From the NCBI GenBank assembly GCA_030592985.1, contig JAUVIB010000013.1, positions 1 to 18,517 of the forward strand: a stretch of DNA of 18,517 nucleotides, given 5' to 3'. Under the pieces are notes generated by a model. That model worked only from the letters and a program-made list of their open reading frames with translations. It was not told where the DNA came from and ran no database searches. This DNA comes from Calditrichaceae bacterium. Its GTDB lineage: Bacteria > Calditrichota > Calditrichia > Calditrichales > Calditrichaceae. The translations under genes and the position numbers were made by a program. This document shows, piece after piece, positions 8,599 through 16,580 of the stretch (its first letter is position 1; each line of letters begins with the position of its first letter).

Positions 8599-9246
8599 AT
8601 GATTGAAAAATACAAAGTATTTTTATTTGATATGGATGGGACATTAGTAAATTCCGAACATTTAAAAGGTAAGGCTCTGGCAGAGACGTGTAGTGATTTT
8701 GGCGGTAATGTGTCCCCTGAAATTTATAAAAAAATAATGGGTGAAAGCATAGAAACGGTGTCGGAATTTTTCTCTAAGCAGGCAAATATTTCACCTGATT
8801 TAAGTTTATTTATAAATAAATTTAAAGAGAAGTATCAGGATAGCTTGAAAGACAATGTCACTTTAACTCCCGGCGTTATAGAATTTATCGATAAATTATC
8901 TGCCCGGAATGCCAAATTAGGTTTGGTTAGCTCTGCTTACAAGTGGATGGTTGAACAAATTTTATCTCAATTCAGTTTATGTGAAAAATTCCATATTATG
9001 ATTACCCAGGAAGATGTAAGTAAACATAAACCTCATCCACAGGCCTATACTCTTGCTCTTGAACGTTTCGGGGTCAAAGCGGCAGAAACGCTTGTTTTTG
9101 AAGATTCAAATGCGGGACTGATAGCAGCTTCACATGCGGGTTGTGATACAATTGCTGTCCTTCATGATTATAATGTGGAAAGTGATTTAAGCGTTTCGCT
9201 CATGCAGATTAAAGATTTTTCTATTCTAAGTAAAACTCTTAATTAG
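8599..9246 (+). CDS. HAD-superfamily sugar-phosphate phosphatase / beta-phosphoglucomutase-like
   Basis: This 215-residue cytoplasmic protein, without signal peptide, is the only non-exported product in the window. All HAD motifs are present: motif I DMDGT (Asp11 nucleophile, Asp13 acid/base), motif II VSS (110-112), motif III KHKPHP with Lys144, and motif IV FEDS (167-170) followed by NAG. A helical cap lies between motifs I and II (about 15-90). The size and the DMDGTLVNSE / KPHPQAY / FEDSNAG pattern place it with the beta-phosphoglucomutase/GPH-like subfamily, whose members act on sugar phosphates or move a phosphate on the sugar ring. The exact substrate cannot be read from sequence. Leading the plus block, it may handle a sugar phosphate arising from the glycan digested by the exported enzymes. 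The ATG has AGGA at 8591-8594, 4 bases upstream. The next gene follows after 88 bases, so co-transcription is likely. Confidence 0.85.
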   Translation: MIEKYKVFLFDMDGTLVNSEHLKGKALAETCSDFGGNVSPEIYKKIMGESIETVSEFFSKQANISPDLSLFINKFKEKYQDSLKDNVTLTPGVIEFIDKLSARNAKLGLVSSAYKWMVEQILSQFSLCEKFHIMITQEDVSKHKPHPQAYTLALERFGVKAAETLVFEDSNAGLIAASHAGCDTIAVLHDYNVESDLSVSLMQIKDFSILSKTLN

Positions 9247-9322
9247 TTTACATTCAACGATATTTGATATGTGTAAAATATAGATGATGAAGATAGAATT
9301 ATTAAAGCAGTTCAACTTAAAT

Positions 9323-9326
9323 AGGA
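9323..9326 (+). promoter_or_regulatory. ribosome binding site deciding the start of the propeller gene
   Basis: AGGA lies 8 bases before the ATG at 9335. Starting there gives a normal signal peptide (MKTRLLSAIL... KAQ). The longer reading from 9284 would put 17 charged and mixed residues in front of it. Confidence 0.5.
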
Positions 9327-9334
9327 TGATTTTA

Positions 9335-11056
9335 ATGAAAACGAGACTTTTATCAGCGATTTTAACAGGATTGTTATTTTTCCCTCTTTTTATTAAAGCG
9401 CAAAGCTCTCAGGAACAAAAAACGATTGTTTCTATCGAACGTATTTGGGATAGAGCGGCTCATAATGCTTTTACGAGTCTTATAGATTTTAAAGGTAAAT
9501 TATATTGTACCTTTCGCGAAAGCAATGGTCATGTATCCGAAATAAATGGTTCAGTACGTGTAATTGCCTCGGATGATGGTCAGAATTGGCATTCAGTAGC
9601 TTTTCTTTCCGAAAAAGATGTAGATTTACGTGATCCACAGTTATCAATTACACCGGATGGAAGAATTATGCTGAACCTTGCAGGATCTTATTATACGGGT
9701 AACACGTTGGTAAAAATGAAACCGAAAGTTAGTTTCTCCGATAGTAATGGGGAAAATTTTACTACACCACAGGATATTATTCTGGATGAGAAACTGCATA
9801 CAGGAAAAGACTGGTTATGGAAAGTAACCTGGTATAATAATAACGCCTATGCCGGTATTTATCAACCCACTGCAAACGACTCGCGTGTTTTGCTGGCCCA
9901 AAGCCGGGATGGAATTCGTTATCAATATATAACAAAATTTAATATCCCCGGAAGAGCTAATGAAACTACCCTGCGTTTTGATAGCAATGGGCAAATGACA
10001 GGCATCGTGCGGCGTGAAAGCGAAAACGGCTATATCGGTGTCAGTTCAGCGCCTTATACGAAGTGGAAATGGAATAAGCTTGGAGCGCGTCTTGGTGGAC
10101 AGGATTTAATTATTTTACCCAACAACAAACTGCTTTGTGCATCGCGTTTTTATCAACTCGGAGTGACCGATAAAACGGTACTTTCCAAAGTGACGCCTTC
10201 CGGTAATTATATAAAACTAATTACGCTGCCAAGTGGGGGAGATTGCAGCTACCCCGGCATGCTTGTCAAAGACAATATGTTATATGTCTCCTATTATTCT
10301 TCCCATGAAGATAAAACAGTCATTTATCTGGCCCGTTTATGGCTTGACCGTGTGGAAAAGTTAACGGAAAACGAACCGGCTCCGGACCCAATAGTGACAT
10401 ATAATGTAAAAGGCAGGGTTGAACTTTCATGTCCTGCAAAAGAGGCAGAGATTCGTTTTACACTCGATGGAACTATTCCCGGAAAATATTCTCCATTATA
10501 CCAGGATCCTATTAAAGTTACTCATACAACTGAATTAAGAGCGATAGCTTTTCATGGAGATAAACCACAAAGCCGTACCATTCTTGTTACCATTGGAAGT
10601 GATGTCTTCCTATCATCGCAGCAAGTCAGGGAACCGTTAGAACAGGGTCTTTTATATAGCTACTTCGAAGGGGAAGTTTCCGCTGTGAGGGAAATTGAAC
10701 TGCTTCCCTTGATTAAATCATCTTCCATCCCTCAATTTTCATTAGAACCAAAAAAGCGGGAAACAGATTTTGCTTTTACTTTTAAAGGGTATATTCAAAT
10801 TCCCAAGGACGGACTTTATACTTTTTATCTATCCTCCAATGACGGTAGCTGGCTCTATATTGATGGTTTTAGCTTGATTAATAATGATGGGAGCCATGCG
10901 GAGATAAAAAAATCGGCAAGTACTTCTTTAAAAAAGGGGTTGTATAAAATTACTCTTAAATATTTTCAGATGGGCGGGCAGAGAGTATTAAGAGTGTTCT
11001 GGAAAGGGCCGGGATTTGAGAAAACAGGAATTCCGGCGTCGGTACTGTTTCACTAA
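9335..11056 (+). CDS. secreted sialidase-like propeller (AHNAF / LPSGGD family) with chitobiase-C-like and PA14 tail
   Basis: From the chosen ATG the protein has 573 residues, with a signal peptide (1-23, ending KAQ). Residues about 28-340 are the same propeller type as the minus-strand protein at 5731-6813: AHNAF (42-46), FRES (60-63), RDP (99-101), an ANETTLRFD stretch (208-216), LPSGGDCSYPG (298-308) and SYYSSHE (319-325) match. Residues about 355-422 form a chitobiase/hexosaminidase C-terminal-like sandwich (RFTLDGTIPG) and about 437-570 a PA14 domain (FKGYIQIPKDG, SNDGSWLYIDG). This tail closely matches the tail of the Asp-box lipoprotein at 2114-3901, although the propellers differ. The tail probably binds carbohydrate; the propeller may be a glycosidase or lyase of unknown specificity. 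The sialidase label is weak because no Asp boxes or FRIP motif are clear. It lies between the HAD gene and the GH78 gene (120-base gap). There is an alternative start at 9284. Confidence 0.7.
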   Translation: MKTRLLSAILTGLLFFPLFIKAQSSQEQKTIVSIERIWDRAAHNAFTSLIDFKGKLYCTFRESNGHVSEINGSVRVIASDDGQNWHSVAFLSEKDVDLRDPQLSITPDGRIMLNLAGSYYTGNTLVKMKPKVSFSDSNGENFTTPQDIILDEKLHTGKDWLWKVTWYNNNAYAGIYQPTANDSRVLLAQSRDGIRYQYITKFNIPGRANETTLRFDSNGQMTGIVRRESENGYIGVSSAPYTKWKWNKLGARLGGQDLIILPNNKLLCASRFYQLGVTDKTVLSKVTPSGNYIKLITLPSGGDCSYPGMLVKDNMLYVSYYSSHEDKTVIYLARLWLDRVEKLTENEPAPDPIVTYNVKGRVELSCPAKEAEIRFTLDGTIPGKYSPLYQDPIKVTHTTELRAIAFHGDKPQSRTILVTIGSDVFLSSQQVREPLEQGLLYSYFEGEVSAVREIELLPLIKSSSIPQFSLEPKKRETDFAFTFKGYIQIPKDGLYTFYLSSNDGSWLYIDGFSLINNDGSHAEIKKSASTSLKKGLYKITLKYFQMGGQRVLRVFWKGPGFEKTGIPASVLFH

Positions 11057-11176
11057 TTGATCATAGAGATAAATCTATAACGATGCCTGAAGTTTTAATT
11101 AGGCAGTTAGATTTTATTTCCCAAAAAAGCATAACTGAGTATAACCTAACTTTTTTTAATTAAATCAGGTAAAATC

Positions 11177-13978
11177 ATGAAAAAACTATTTTTTATTTTT
11201 ACAGTTCTACTAAGTATTACATTTTCAAAAGCAGCAGATAAAGGAAAGCTAGGAGAGGTTGATACTTTTGGAGTATTAACTCCGACCTTATTACAATGTA
11301 ATAACAAAATTAATCCGCTGGGTATTAACACACCTCGACCATATCTTTCATGGCAATTACAGTCCTATGACCGTGGTTCATTTCAATCGGCTTATCAAAT
11401 TTGCGTAGCAAATAGTGAAGAAAAATTGAATAAAGGTGAATTTGATCTTTGGGACAGTGGTAAAATTATATCCGCAAAAACGCTTGAGCGTGTTTATAAC
11501 GGTTTGGCCATGAAATCAGCAGGAATCTGTTTTTGGAAAGTACGTGTTTGGGATGAGAATGGAGGTGTTTCACTATGGAGCGAATCGGCCCGCTGGGAAA
11601 TGGGGCTTTTATCAACTTCTGACTGGACAGGTTCATGGATAAGCGATGGGAAAATACAGCCGCAAAAAGATGAGGACTTTTATAAAAATGACCCTGCACC
11701 ACTTTTCCGTAAAAAATTTACAGTAAAAAAAGAAATTAAAAAAGCTCGTCTCTATATTACCGGACTTGGATATTATGAAGCATTTATAAATGGAAAACGG
11801 GTTGGTGATCGTTGGTTTGATCCGGGTTGGACTACTTATTCCAAACGGATATTATATAGCTGTTATGATATAACGGATATGTTAAATGAAGAAAATAATG
11901 TTTTAGGTGTAATATTGGGTAATGGTTGGTTTAACCCGTTACCCATGAAAATGTGGGGAAGATATAATTTTCGTGAACATCTTGCTATTGGACGGCCACG
12001 TTTTATTGCGACTTTGACAATCGACTACGAAGATAGTACAAAGGAAATAATAGTTACCGACAAATCATGGAAAGTAGACGAAGGTCCCATCCTTAGAAAC
12101 AATGTTTATTTGGGTGAAATATATGATGCTCGTTTGCAGCAGAAAGAGTGGAATTTGGCCGGATTTGATGATTTAAAGTGGAAAAACGTTCATGAAGTTG
12201 AGGCTGATAAAAGTATTCTCCATGCGCAGGAACAACCGCCAATAAGAATCACCAGAGAAATAACACCCGTAAAAATAAGCGAGCCTAAGCCTGCAACATA
12301 TATAATCGATTTGGGGCAGAATTTTGCCGGATCAGTCAGGTTAAAAGTTAAAGGTAAACGCGGAACTAAGATTCGGATGCGGTATGGCGAACTACTCTAT
12401 CCCGATGGCACACTAAATCCCATGACAAGTGTAGCCGGTCAGATAAAAAAAGCGGGTATGGGCGGATCCGGCGCCCCCGATACAGCATGGCAGGCGGATG
12501 TTTATATTCTAAATGGAAATGGTAAGGAAATTTATATACCGAGATTTGGTTTTAGAGGGTTTCGTTATGTGGAATTGACGGGATTTCCTGAGCGGCCTGG
12601 TTTCGAAGCCATAACAGGTTTACTAATGAATTCCGATGTTGATTCGAGTGGTTCATTTTCATGTTCTAATACCATGTTTAACCGTATTTATGAAATTACA
12701 CGCTGGACATTTTTAAGTAACCTGTTCAGCGTTCAGTCCGATTGCCCTCATCGGGAAAAGTTTGGTTATGGTGGCGACATTGTCGCAAGCAGTGAGGCCC
12801 TGATGTTTGATTTTGATATGAATAGTTTTTATCAAAAGGTTATCCGTGATTTTGCTGATGCCGGCCGGCCTAATGGCGGTTTGACCGAAACAGCGCCTTT
12901 TGTGGGGATATCCTATGGTAACTTTGGCGAGATGTCCGGTCCCATCGGTTGGGGATTTGCATTTCCGTTGCTGCTAAAGCAGCTGTATCAATACTATGGT
13001 GTAACCCACACGCTGCATGAACAATATGATGCAGCAAAAAACTGGTTTAATTTAATTAAAACCCATGCTGTTAATTTTATTGTGGAAGAAGGTATTAGTG
13101 ATCATGAAAGTTTGGATGAGAAACCAACTTCTCTGACGGGTACGGCTTTCTTTTATGAAACAGCCCGTCTCTTATCATGGCAGGCGAATATGCTGGGATT
13201 GGAGGAAGAAGAACAGGAATATGCTAATTTTGCTAAAGATATTAAACGAGCATTTATTGCGAAATTCTTAACACCCGGAACAGGTAAGTTTGATAAACAT
13301 ACACAAGCGTCGCAGGTATTTGCTCTCTATTTTGGCCTGGTTCCTGATGAGATGAAACAAGCAGCTGCTCATGTTTTATACAATGAAGTTTTAATAAGTC
13401 ATAAGGGGCATCTGGCAACCGGCATATTTGGCACAAAATATATGCTGGACGTTTTATCAGAAACAGGACGACCGGATATTGCCTATAACATTGTTAATAA
13501 GAAAACTTTTCCAGGATGGGGTTTTATGTTGGAAAACGACGCAACTACACTGTGGGAGCATTGGGAATTTAGCGATAACACTTTTTCACATAACCATCCC
13601 ATGTTTGGTTCTGTGATTGAATGGTTTATTAAAACCATTGCCGGGATTAGTCCTGCGGACGATGCTGTCGGTTTTAATAAAATTATAATTAACCCGGAAA
13701 TGATTGACGGTTTAACCTGGGCAAAGGCTACCTATAATTCTGTACGTGGAAAAATTATCAGTGATTGGGAAATAAAAAACAATATATTTACTCTATCAGT
13801 TGAAATTCCCGTCAATACAACAGCAATGGTTTGGCTGCCCACGAATGAACTTTTAAAAATCAAAGAGAATACAAAGGAAATCAATAAGATTAGTGATCTT
13901 AAATTTATTAAGCATTCAGGTGGAAAGACGGTTTTGAAAATAGGTTCGGGGAAGTATCATTTTAGTGTACAGTTATAG
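11177..13978 (+). CDS. alpha-L-rhamnosidase, GH78, secreted
   Basis: This 933-residue exo-glycosidase should release terminal alpha-L-rhamnose by inversion. It has a signal peptide (about 1-19) and the usual GH78 domain order: a fibronectin-like domain (about 30-160), a jelly-roll substrate-binding domain (about 165-345; FINGKRVGDRWFDPGW), a beta-sandwich (about 370-490; DLGQNFAGSV), the (alpha/alpha)6 catalytic barrel (about 493-820) and a C-terminal beta-sandwich (about 825-933). In the motif DCPHREKFGYGGD (522-534), Glu527 aligns with the general acid and Asp534 with the conserved substrate-binding Asp of characterised GH78 enzymes such as Bacillus RhaB. The general base is most likely Glu794 in LWEHWE. 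Length and motifs are complete, so it should be active. The ATG is preceded by AGGT at 11167-11170. It is the clearest evidence that the target glycan contains rhamnose. Confidence 0.93.
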   Translation: MKKLFFIFTVLLSITFSKAADKGKLGEVDTFGVLTPTLLQCNNKINPLGINTPRPYLSWQLQSYDRGSFQSAYQICVANSEEKLNKGEFDLWDSGKIISAKTLERVYNGLAMKSAGICFWKVRVWDENGGVSLWSESARWEMGLLSTSDWTGSWISDGKIQPQKDEDFYKNDPAPLFRKKFTVKKEIKKARLYITGLGYYEAFINGKRVGDRWFDPGWTTYSKRILYSCYDITDMLNEENNVLGVILGNGWFNPLPMKMWGRYNFREHLAIGRPRFIATLTIDYEDSTKEIIVTDKSWKVDEGPILRNNVYLGEIYDARLQQKEWNLAGFDDLKWKNVHEVEADKSILHAQEQPPIRITREITPVKISEPKPATYIIDLGQNFAGSVRLKVKGKRGTKIRMRYGELLYPDGTLNPMTSVAGQIKKAGMGGSGAPDTAWQADVYILNGNGKEIYIPRFGFRGFRYVELTGFPERPGFEAITGLLMNSDVDSSGSFSCSNTMFNRIYEITRWTFLSNLFSVQSDCPHREKFGYGGDIVASSEALMFDFDMNSFYQKVIRDFADAGRPNGGLTETAPFVGISYGNFGEMSGPIGWGFAFPLLLKQLYQYYGVTHTLHEQYDAAKNWFNLIKTHAVNFIVEEGISDHESLDEKPTSLTGTAFFYETARLLSWQANMLGLEEEEQEYANFAKDIKRAFIAKFLTPGTGKFDKHTQASQVFALYFGLVPDEMKQAAAHVLYNEVLISHKGHLATGIFGTKYMLDVLSETGRPDIAYNIVNKKTFPGWGFMLENDATTLWEHWEFSDNTFSHNHPMFGSVIEWFIKTIAGISPADDAVGFNKIIINPEMIDGLTWAKATYNSVRGKIISDWEIKNNIFTLSVEIPVNTTAMVWLPTNELLKIKENTKEINKISDLKFIKHSGGKTVLKIGSGKYHFSVQL

Positions 13979-13981
13979 ATA

Positions 13982-14020
13982 AAAAATATTGCTATAAAGG
14001 TTTTCCTTTTGGCTATTTTT
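13982..14020 (+). terminator. candidate rho-independent terminator after the GH78 gene
   Basis: Four bases after the rhamnosidase stop codon, AAAAATA (13982-13988) can pair with TATTTTT (14014-14020). Inside it AAAGG (13996-14000) pairs with CCTTT (14005-14009) around a TTTT loop. The GC content is low and internal mismatches occur, so it may be weak; the A-run and T-run would make it work in either direction. Confidence 0.4.
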
Positions 14021-14131
14021 CATTTAACCATTATTTATTTTAGCTATGTTCTAAATTGTAAGAGACTTTGTTTTATCAAAGACTTCGCTTCGAGAAAAAA
14101 ATAAAGATTTTCAAAAGTACTCTGAACTCTT

Positions 14132-14183
14132 ATTCCCGCTTAAGCTTGTACCTGTATGTTTAAAGCAGGTAACATGCGGGAAT
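14132..14183. repeat. imperfect inverted repeat with ATTCCCGC / GCGGGAAT ends
   Basis: The arms ATTCCCGC (14132-14139) and GCGGGAAT (14176-14183) are perfectly complementary. An inner stem TACCTG (14149-14154) / CAGGTA (14166-14171) closes an 11-base loop. The arm sequence resembles the small dispersed hairpin elements with GCGGGAATGACA-type ends found between genes in many bacterial genomes. Only one copy is in this window, so its repetitive nature is inferred. Confidence 0.5.
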
Positions 14184-14218
14184 GACAAACTAAGGGGTTT
14201 TTCAATTCTACATCGACA

Positions 14219-14240
14219 ATCCCGATTTATTTATCGGGAT
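14219..14240. repeat. perfect 8-base hairpin ATCCCGAT / ATCGGGAT
   Basis: ATCCCGAT (14219-14226) and ATCGGGAT (14233-14240) form a perfect stem around the loop TTATTT. There is no T-run after it, so it is not a classical terminator. It may belong to the neighbouring hairpin element or act in the 5' leader of the next gene. Confidence 0.4.
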
Positions 14241-14280
14241 CGATTTGTGTTCCTAAGTGTATTAAATATTCAACTACGGT

Positions 14281-14287
14281 AAGGGAG
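14281..14287 (+). promoter_or_regulatory. strong ribosome binding site that supports a TTG start
   Basis: AAGGGAG lies 5 bases before the TTG at 14293. The TTG reading produces a complete signal peptide, while the first in-frame ATG (14326) would remove its hydrophobic core. TTG is therefore the likely start codon. Confidence 0.65.
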
Positions 14288-14292
14288 AAAAT

Positions 14293-16428
14293 TTGCGAGT
14301 ATTTCTGACTATTATTTTCATATTTATGACAACATATCAGGCATTATCACAAACATCATTAAAGGCAATTTTCGCATCTAAACCTCCAAAAATTGACGGT
14401 TTGGTAACAGAGAATATTTGGCAAAAAGCTGCTTTAATTGACCAATTCACACAGCGTCAGCCGGACACCGGCCAACCTATGACCGAAAAAACGCAATTTT
14501 TTATCTGTTATGATCGTGATAATCTCTATCTTGCTTTCAAATGTTGGGATGATCCGGCAAAATTAACCGCTAAAGAACTCGCCCGTGATGCTTCTTTACA
14601 ATATGATGATAAACTGCAGATTATTATAGATACTTTTCTTGACCGCCGAAATGCTTATTGGTTTCAAATAAATCCACGCGGCTGTATTGGCGATGCCCTT
14701 GTTAGCCAGAATGGAAGTAAATTCAATAAATCCTGGGACGGATTATGGGAGGGTAAAGCTCATATCACCGGGTATGGCTACGAGGGAGAGATCGCCATAC
14801 CGTTTAAAACGCTTAGTTTTCGTGTTGGACAAACCACATGGGGTTTTAAAGTCATTCGCCAAATCAGCCGGAAAAATGAAACGGGATATTGGCCGACTGC
14901 CAATTTAGATTCCTACAAATTTCAGGTTTCTGATGCCGGTGACCTAACGGGTTTAGTGGACTTATCACAGGGAATTGGTCTTGATATTACACCATATGGG
15001 CTTCTTGGCATTGATAATGAAGAAAATCAACAAAGCACGGGAATTAGTGATGTTGGTTTAGATGCGTTTTATCAAATCACATCGGGAATAAAGACGGCAC
15101 TAACAATAAATACTGATTTTGCCCAAACTGAAGTGGATAACCGGCGTATTAATCTGACACGCTTTCCCCTGTTTTTTGAAGAAAAGCGTGATTTTTTCCT
15201 CGATGGTTCCGGCTATTATAATTTTGGGCTTGAAGGTAATAGTCAATATTCAAATGTGCTAATTCCGTTTTTCTCCCGTCGCATAGGTTTGGATTCTGAA
15301 GGAAATCCTGTACCGATTATCGGAGGTATTAAAATTACAGGACAGGCAGGGAAATGGAATTTTGGTTTGATGAACATTACTGATAATGGAAAAAATGGAA
15401 ACAATAATTATACAGTGGCCCGTATATCTCGTAATATTGGCAGCCAGTCGTACATTGGAGTTATTGGAACCAACGGTAATTCATTAGGAGATGAAAATAA
15501 TAATCTAATAGGGGTAGATTTAAAACTAGGTACATCAACTTTTCTGAATAATAAGAACTTATCGGCTGTTCTTTTTGCCTTAAAATCGAATACCAAAAAT
15601 ATTAGTAACTCTGACCATGCTTATGGTTTTACATTTTCCTATCCCAATGATTTTTTATATATCGCAGGAGGGTTTCATGAAATTGGTGAAAATTTTCAGG
15701 CAGGGATTGGATTTGTTCCGAGAGTCGGTATTCGTCAATCTTATTTTAACGGGTCCATTGGGCCGCGCCCGAAACGGTTTGGTATTCTGCAAATAAATTG
15801 TGGAGCAGATATTGATTATATAACGGAAATCAACAATACATTGTTAACCAGAAGGTTGGGTGTTCTTCCTTTTGAGGTAGATTTTATCTCCGGAGATAAA
15901 TTTCTTATTGCTGTAGTCAACAGCTATGAATATTTAAAAAATGATTTTAATATTCATCCCGAAAATACTATTCCGGCCGGCAACTATACTTTTAATAGGT
16001 TTTATATCGAAGCTGAAAGCGCCAAACGGCGTCCCTTTTGGGCAAGCATTGACTTTGGAACCGGTGGGTTTTTTAACGGAAATCGTGATGAATATTCTGC
16101 CTCGATAAGTTATAAAATCGCTGTTCCCCTTTATTTGGGATTGCAATATGAATATAATGATATCACACTGCCAACCGGCAGTTTTAATACCAAAGTTTCC
16201 AGACTAAATATCGACATTTTGTTTAGTACAGATATCTTTTTGTACAATTATATACAGTATGATAATCTGTCAAAAAATATGGGTTGGCAATCACGATTCG
16301 TGTGGATATTGAATCCGGGTAGAGAGCTTTATTTTGTATGGAAATCAATTTCCCACGATCCTTATGATCGATTTGAAATTACAGAAAGTTCAACCAGACT
16401 TAAATTAAAATATACACTGAGATTTTAA
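14293..16428 (+). CDS. DUF5916 outer-membrane protein with N-terminal CBM9-like domain
   Basis: This 711-residue exported protein has a signal peptide (about 1-20, ending LSQ). Residues about 22-215 form a carbohydrate-binding family 9-like sandwich (PPKIDGLVTENIW at 31-43, FFICYDRDNLYLAFKCWD at 69-86, DDKLQIIIDTF, GYEGEIAIPF). The remainder is the DUF5916 domain, with repeated amphipathic beta-strands and a C-terminal phenylalanine (KYTLRF) typical of outer-membrane beta-barrels. Members are common in the FCB group, but their biochemical role is poorly known; binding or passage of a ligand at the outer membrane is a reasonable inference. It is the only predicted barrel in a glycan cluster without SusC/SusD in view, so it may present or admit oligosaccharides. 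It starts with TTG behind a strong ribosome site. It is preceded by a hairpin-rich spacer and followed 152 bases later by the second GH78-like gene. Confidence 0.75.
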   Translation: MRVFLTIIFIFMTTYQALSQTSLKAIFASKPPKIDGLVTENIWQKAALIDQFTQRQPDTGQPMTEKTQFFICYDRDNLYLAFKCWDDPAKLTAKELARDASLQYDDKLQIIIDTFLDRRNAYWFQINPRGCIGDALVSQNGSKFNKSWDGLWEGKAHITGYGYEGEIAIPFKTLSFRVGQTTWGFKVIRQISRKNETGYWPTANLDSYKFQVSDAGDLTGLVDLSQGIGLDITPYGLLGIDNEENQQSTGISDVGLDAFYQITSGIKTALTINTDFAQTEVDNRRINLTRFPLFFEEKRDFFLDGSGYYNFGLEGNSQYSNVLIPFFSRRIGLDSEGNPVPIIGGIKITGQAGKWNFGLMNITDNGKNGNNNYTVARISRNIGSQSYIGVIGTNGNSLGDENNNLIGVDLKLGTSTFLNNKNLSAVLFALKSNTKNISNSDHAYGFTFSYPNDFLYIAGGFHEIGENFQAGIGFVPRVGIRQSYFNGSIGPRPKRFGILQINCGADIDYITEINNTLLTRRLGVLPFEVDFISGDKFLIAVVNSYEYLKNDFNIHPENTIPAGNYTFNRFYIEAESAKRRPFWASIDFGTGGFFNGNRDEYSASISYKIAVPLYLGLQYEYNDITLPTGSFNTKVSRLNIDILFSTDIFLYNYIQYDNLSKNMGWQSRFVWILNPGRELYFVWKSISHDPYDRFEITESSTRLKLKYTLRF

Positions 16429-16455
16429 TTTTTATTGGATATTGCATTATTTTTT

Positions 16456-16497
16456 TGAAGTAAATAGTGCCATTTGTAAACTTGAGCTGAAGTAAAT
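16456..16497. repeat. two direct copies of TGAAGTAAAT, 32 bases apart
   Basis: TGAAGTAAAT occurs at 16456-16465 and 16488-16497 in the 152-base gap before the last gene. The spacing is about three helical turns, as for tandem regulator sites on one face of the DNA. In such AT-rich DNA a chance repeat is possible. Confidence 0.2.
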
Positions 16498-16580
16498 TAA
16501 TTTTTGTGAAACCGGGTCATAAAAGAATATGAATACGGTTTTATTACTCTCCATTTTTTTAAAATATAACGGGAGTTAAA

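Larger units (their letters stand above)
13979..14292. other. 314-base hairpin-rich intergenic region
   Basis: No gene is supported here. The region holds a terminator-like hairpin (13982-14020), a small stem CTTTG/CAAAG (14066-14081), a long structured inverted repeat (14132-14183) and a second perfect hairpin (14219-14240). A promoter for the following gene could lie in its last 60 bases, but no convincing boxes were seen. The dense inverted repeats look like inserted repetitive elements or transcript-processing structures that split the plus block in two. Confidence 0.5.

Noticed and set aside
9284..9334. ATG at 9284 as start of the plus-strand propeller gene
   Set aside because: It places 17 extra residues before a normal signal peptide, and a good AGGA site precedes the ATG at 9335.
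2114..11056. Sialic acid degradation locus suggested by three sialidase-like propellers
   Set aside because: No FRIP motif is seen, and there is no sialate lyase, epimerase, kinase or transporter gene. The surrounding enzymes point to rhamnose and uronate instead.
11098..11157. Terminator in the gap between the plus-strand propeller and the GH78 gene
   Set aside because: TTAGG and CCTAA can pair before a T-run, but the stem is only five pairs with a very long loop, so it is not convincing.
14132..14240. Insertion sequence or CRISPR repeat remnant
   Set aside because: There is no transposase, no target duplication and no regularly spaced direct repeats, only isolated hairpins.
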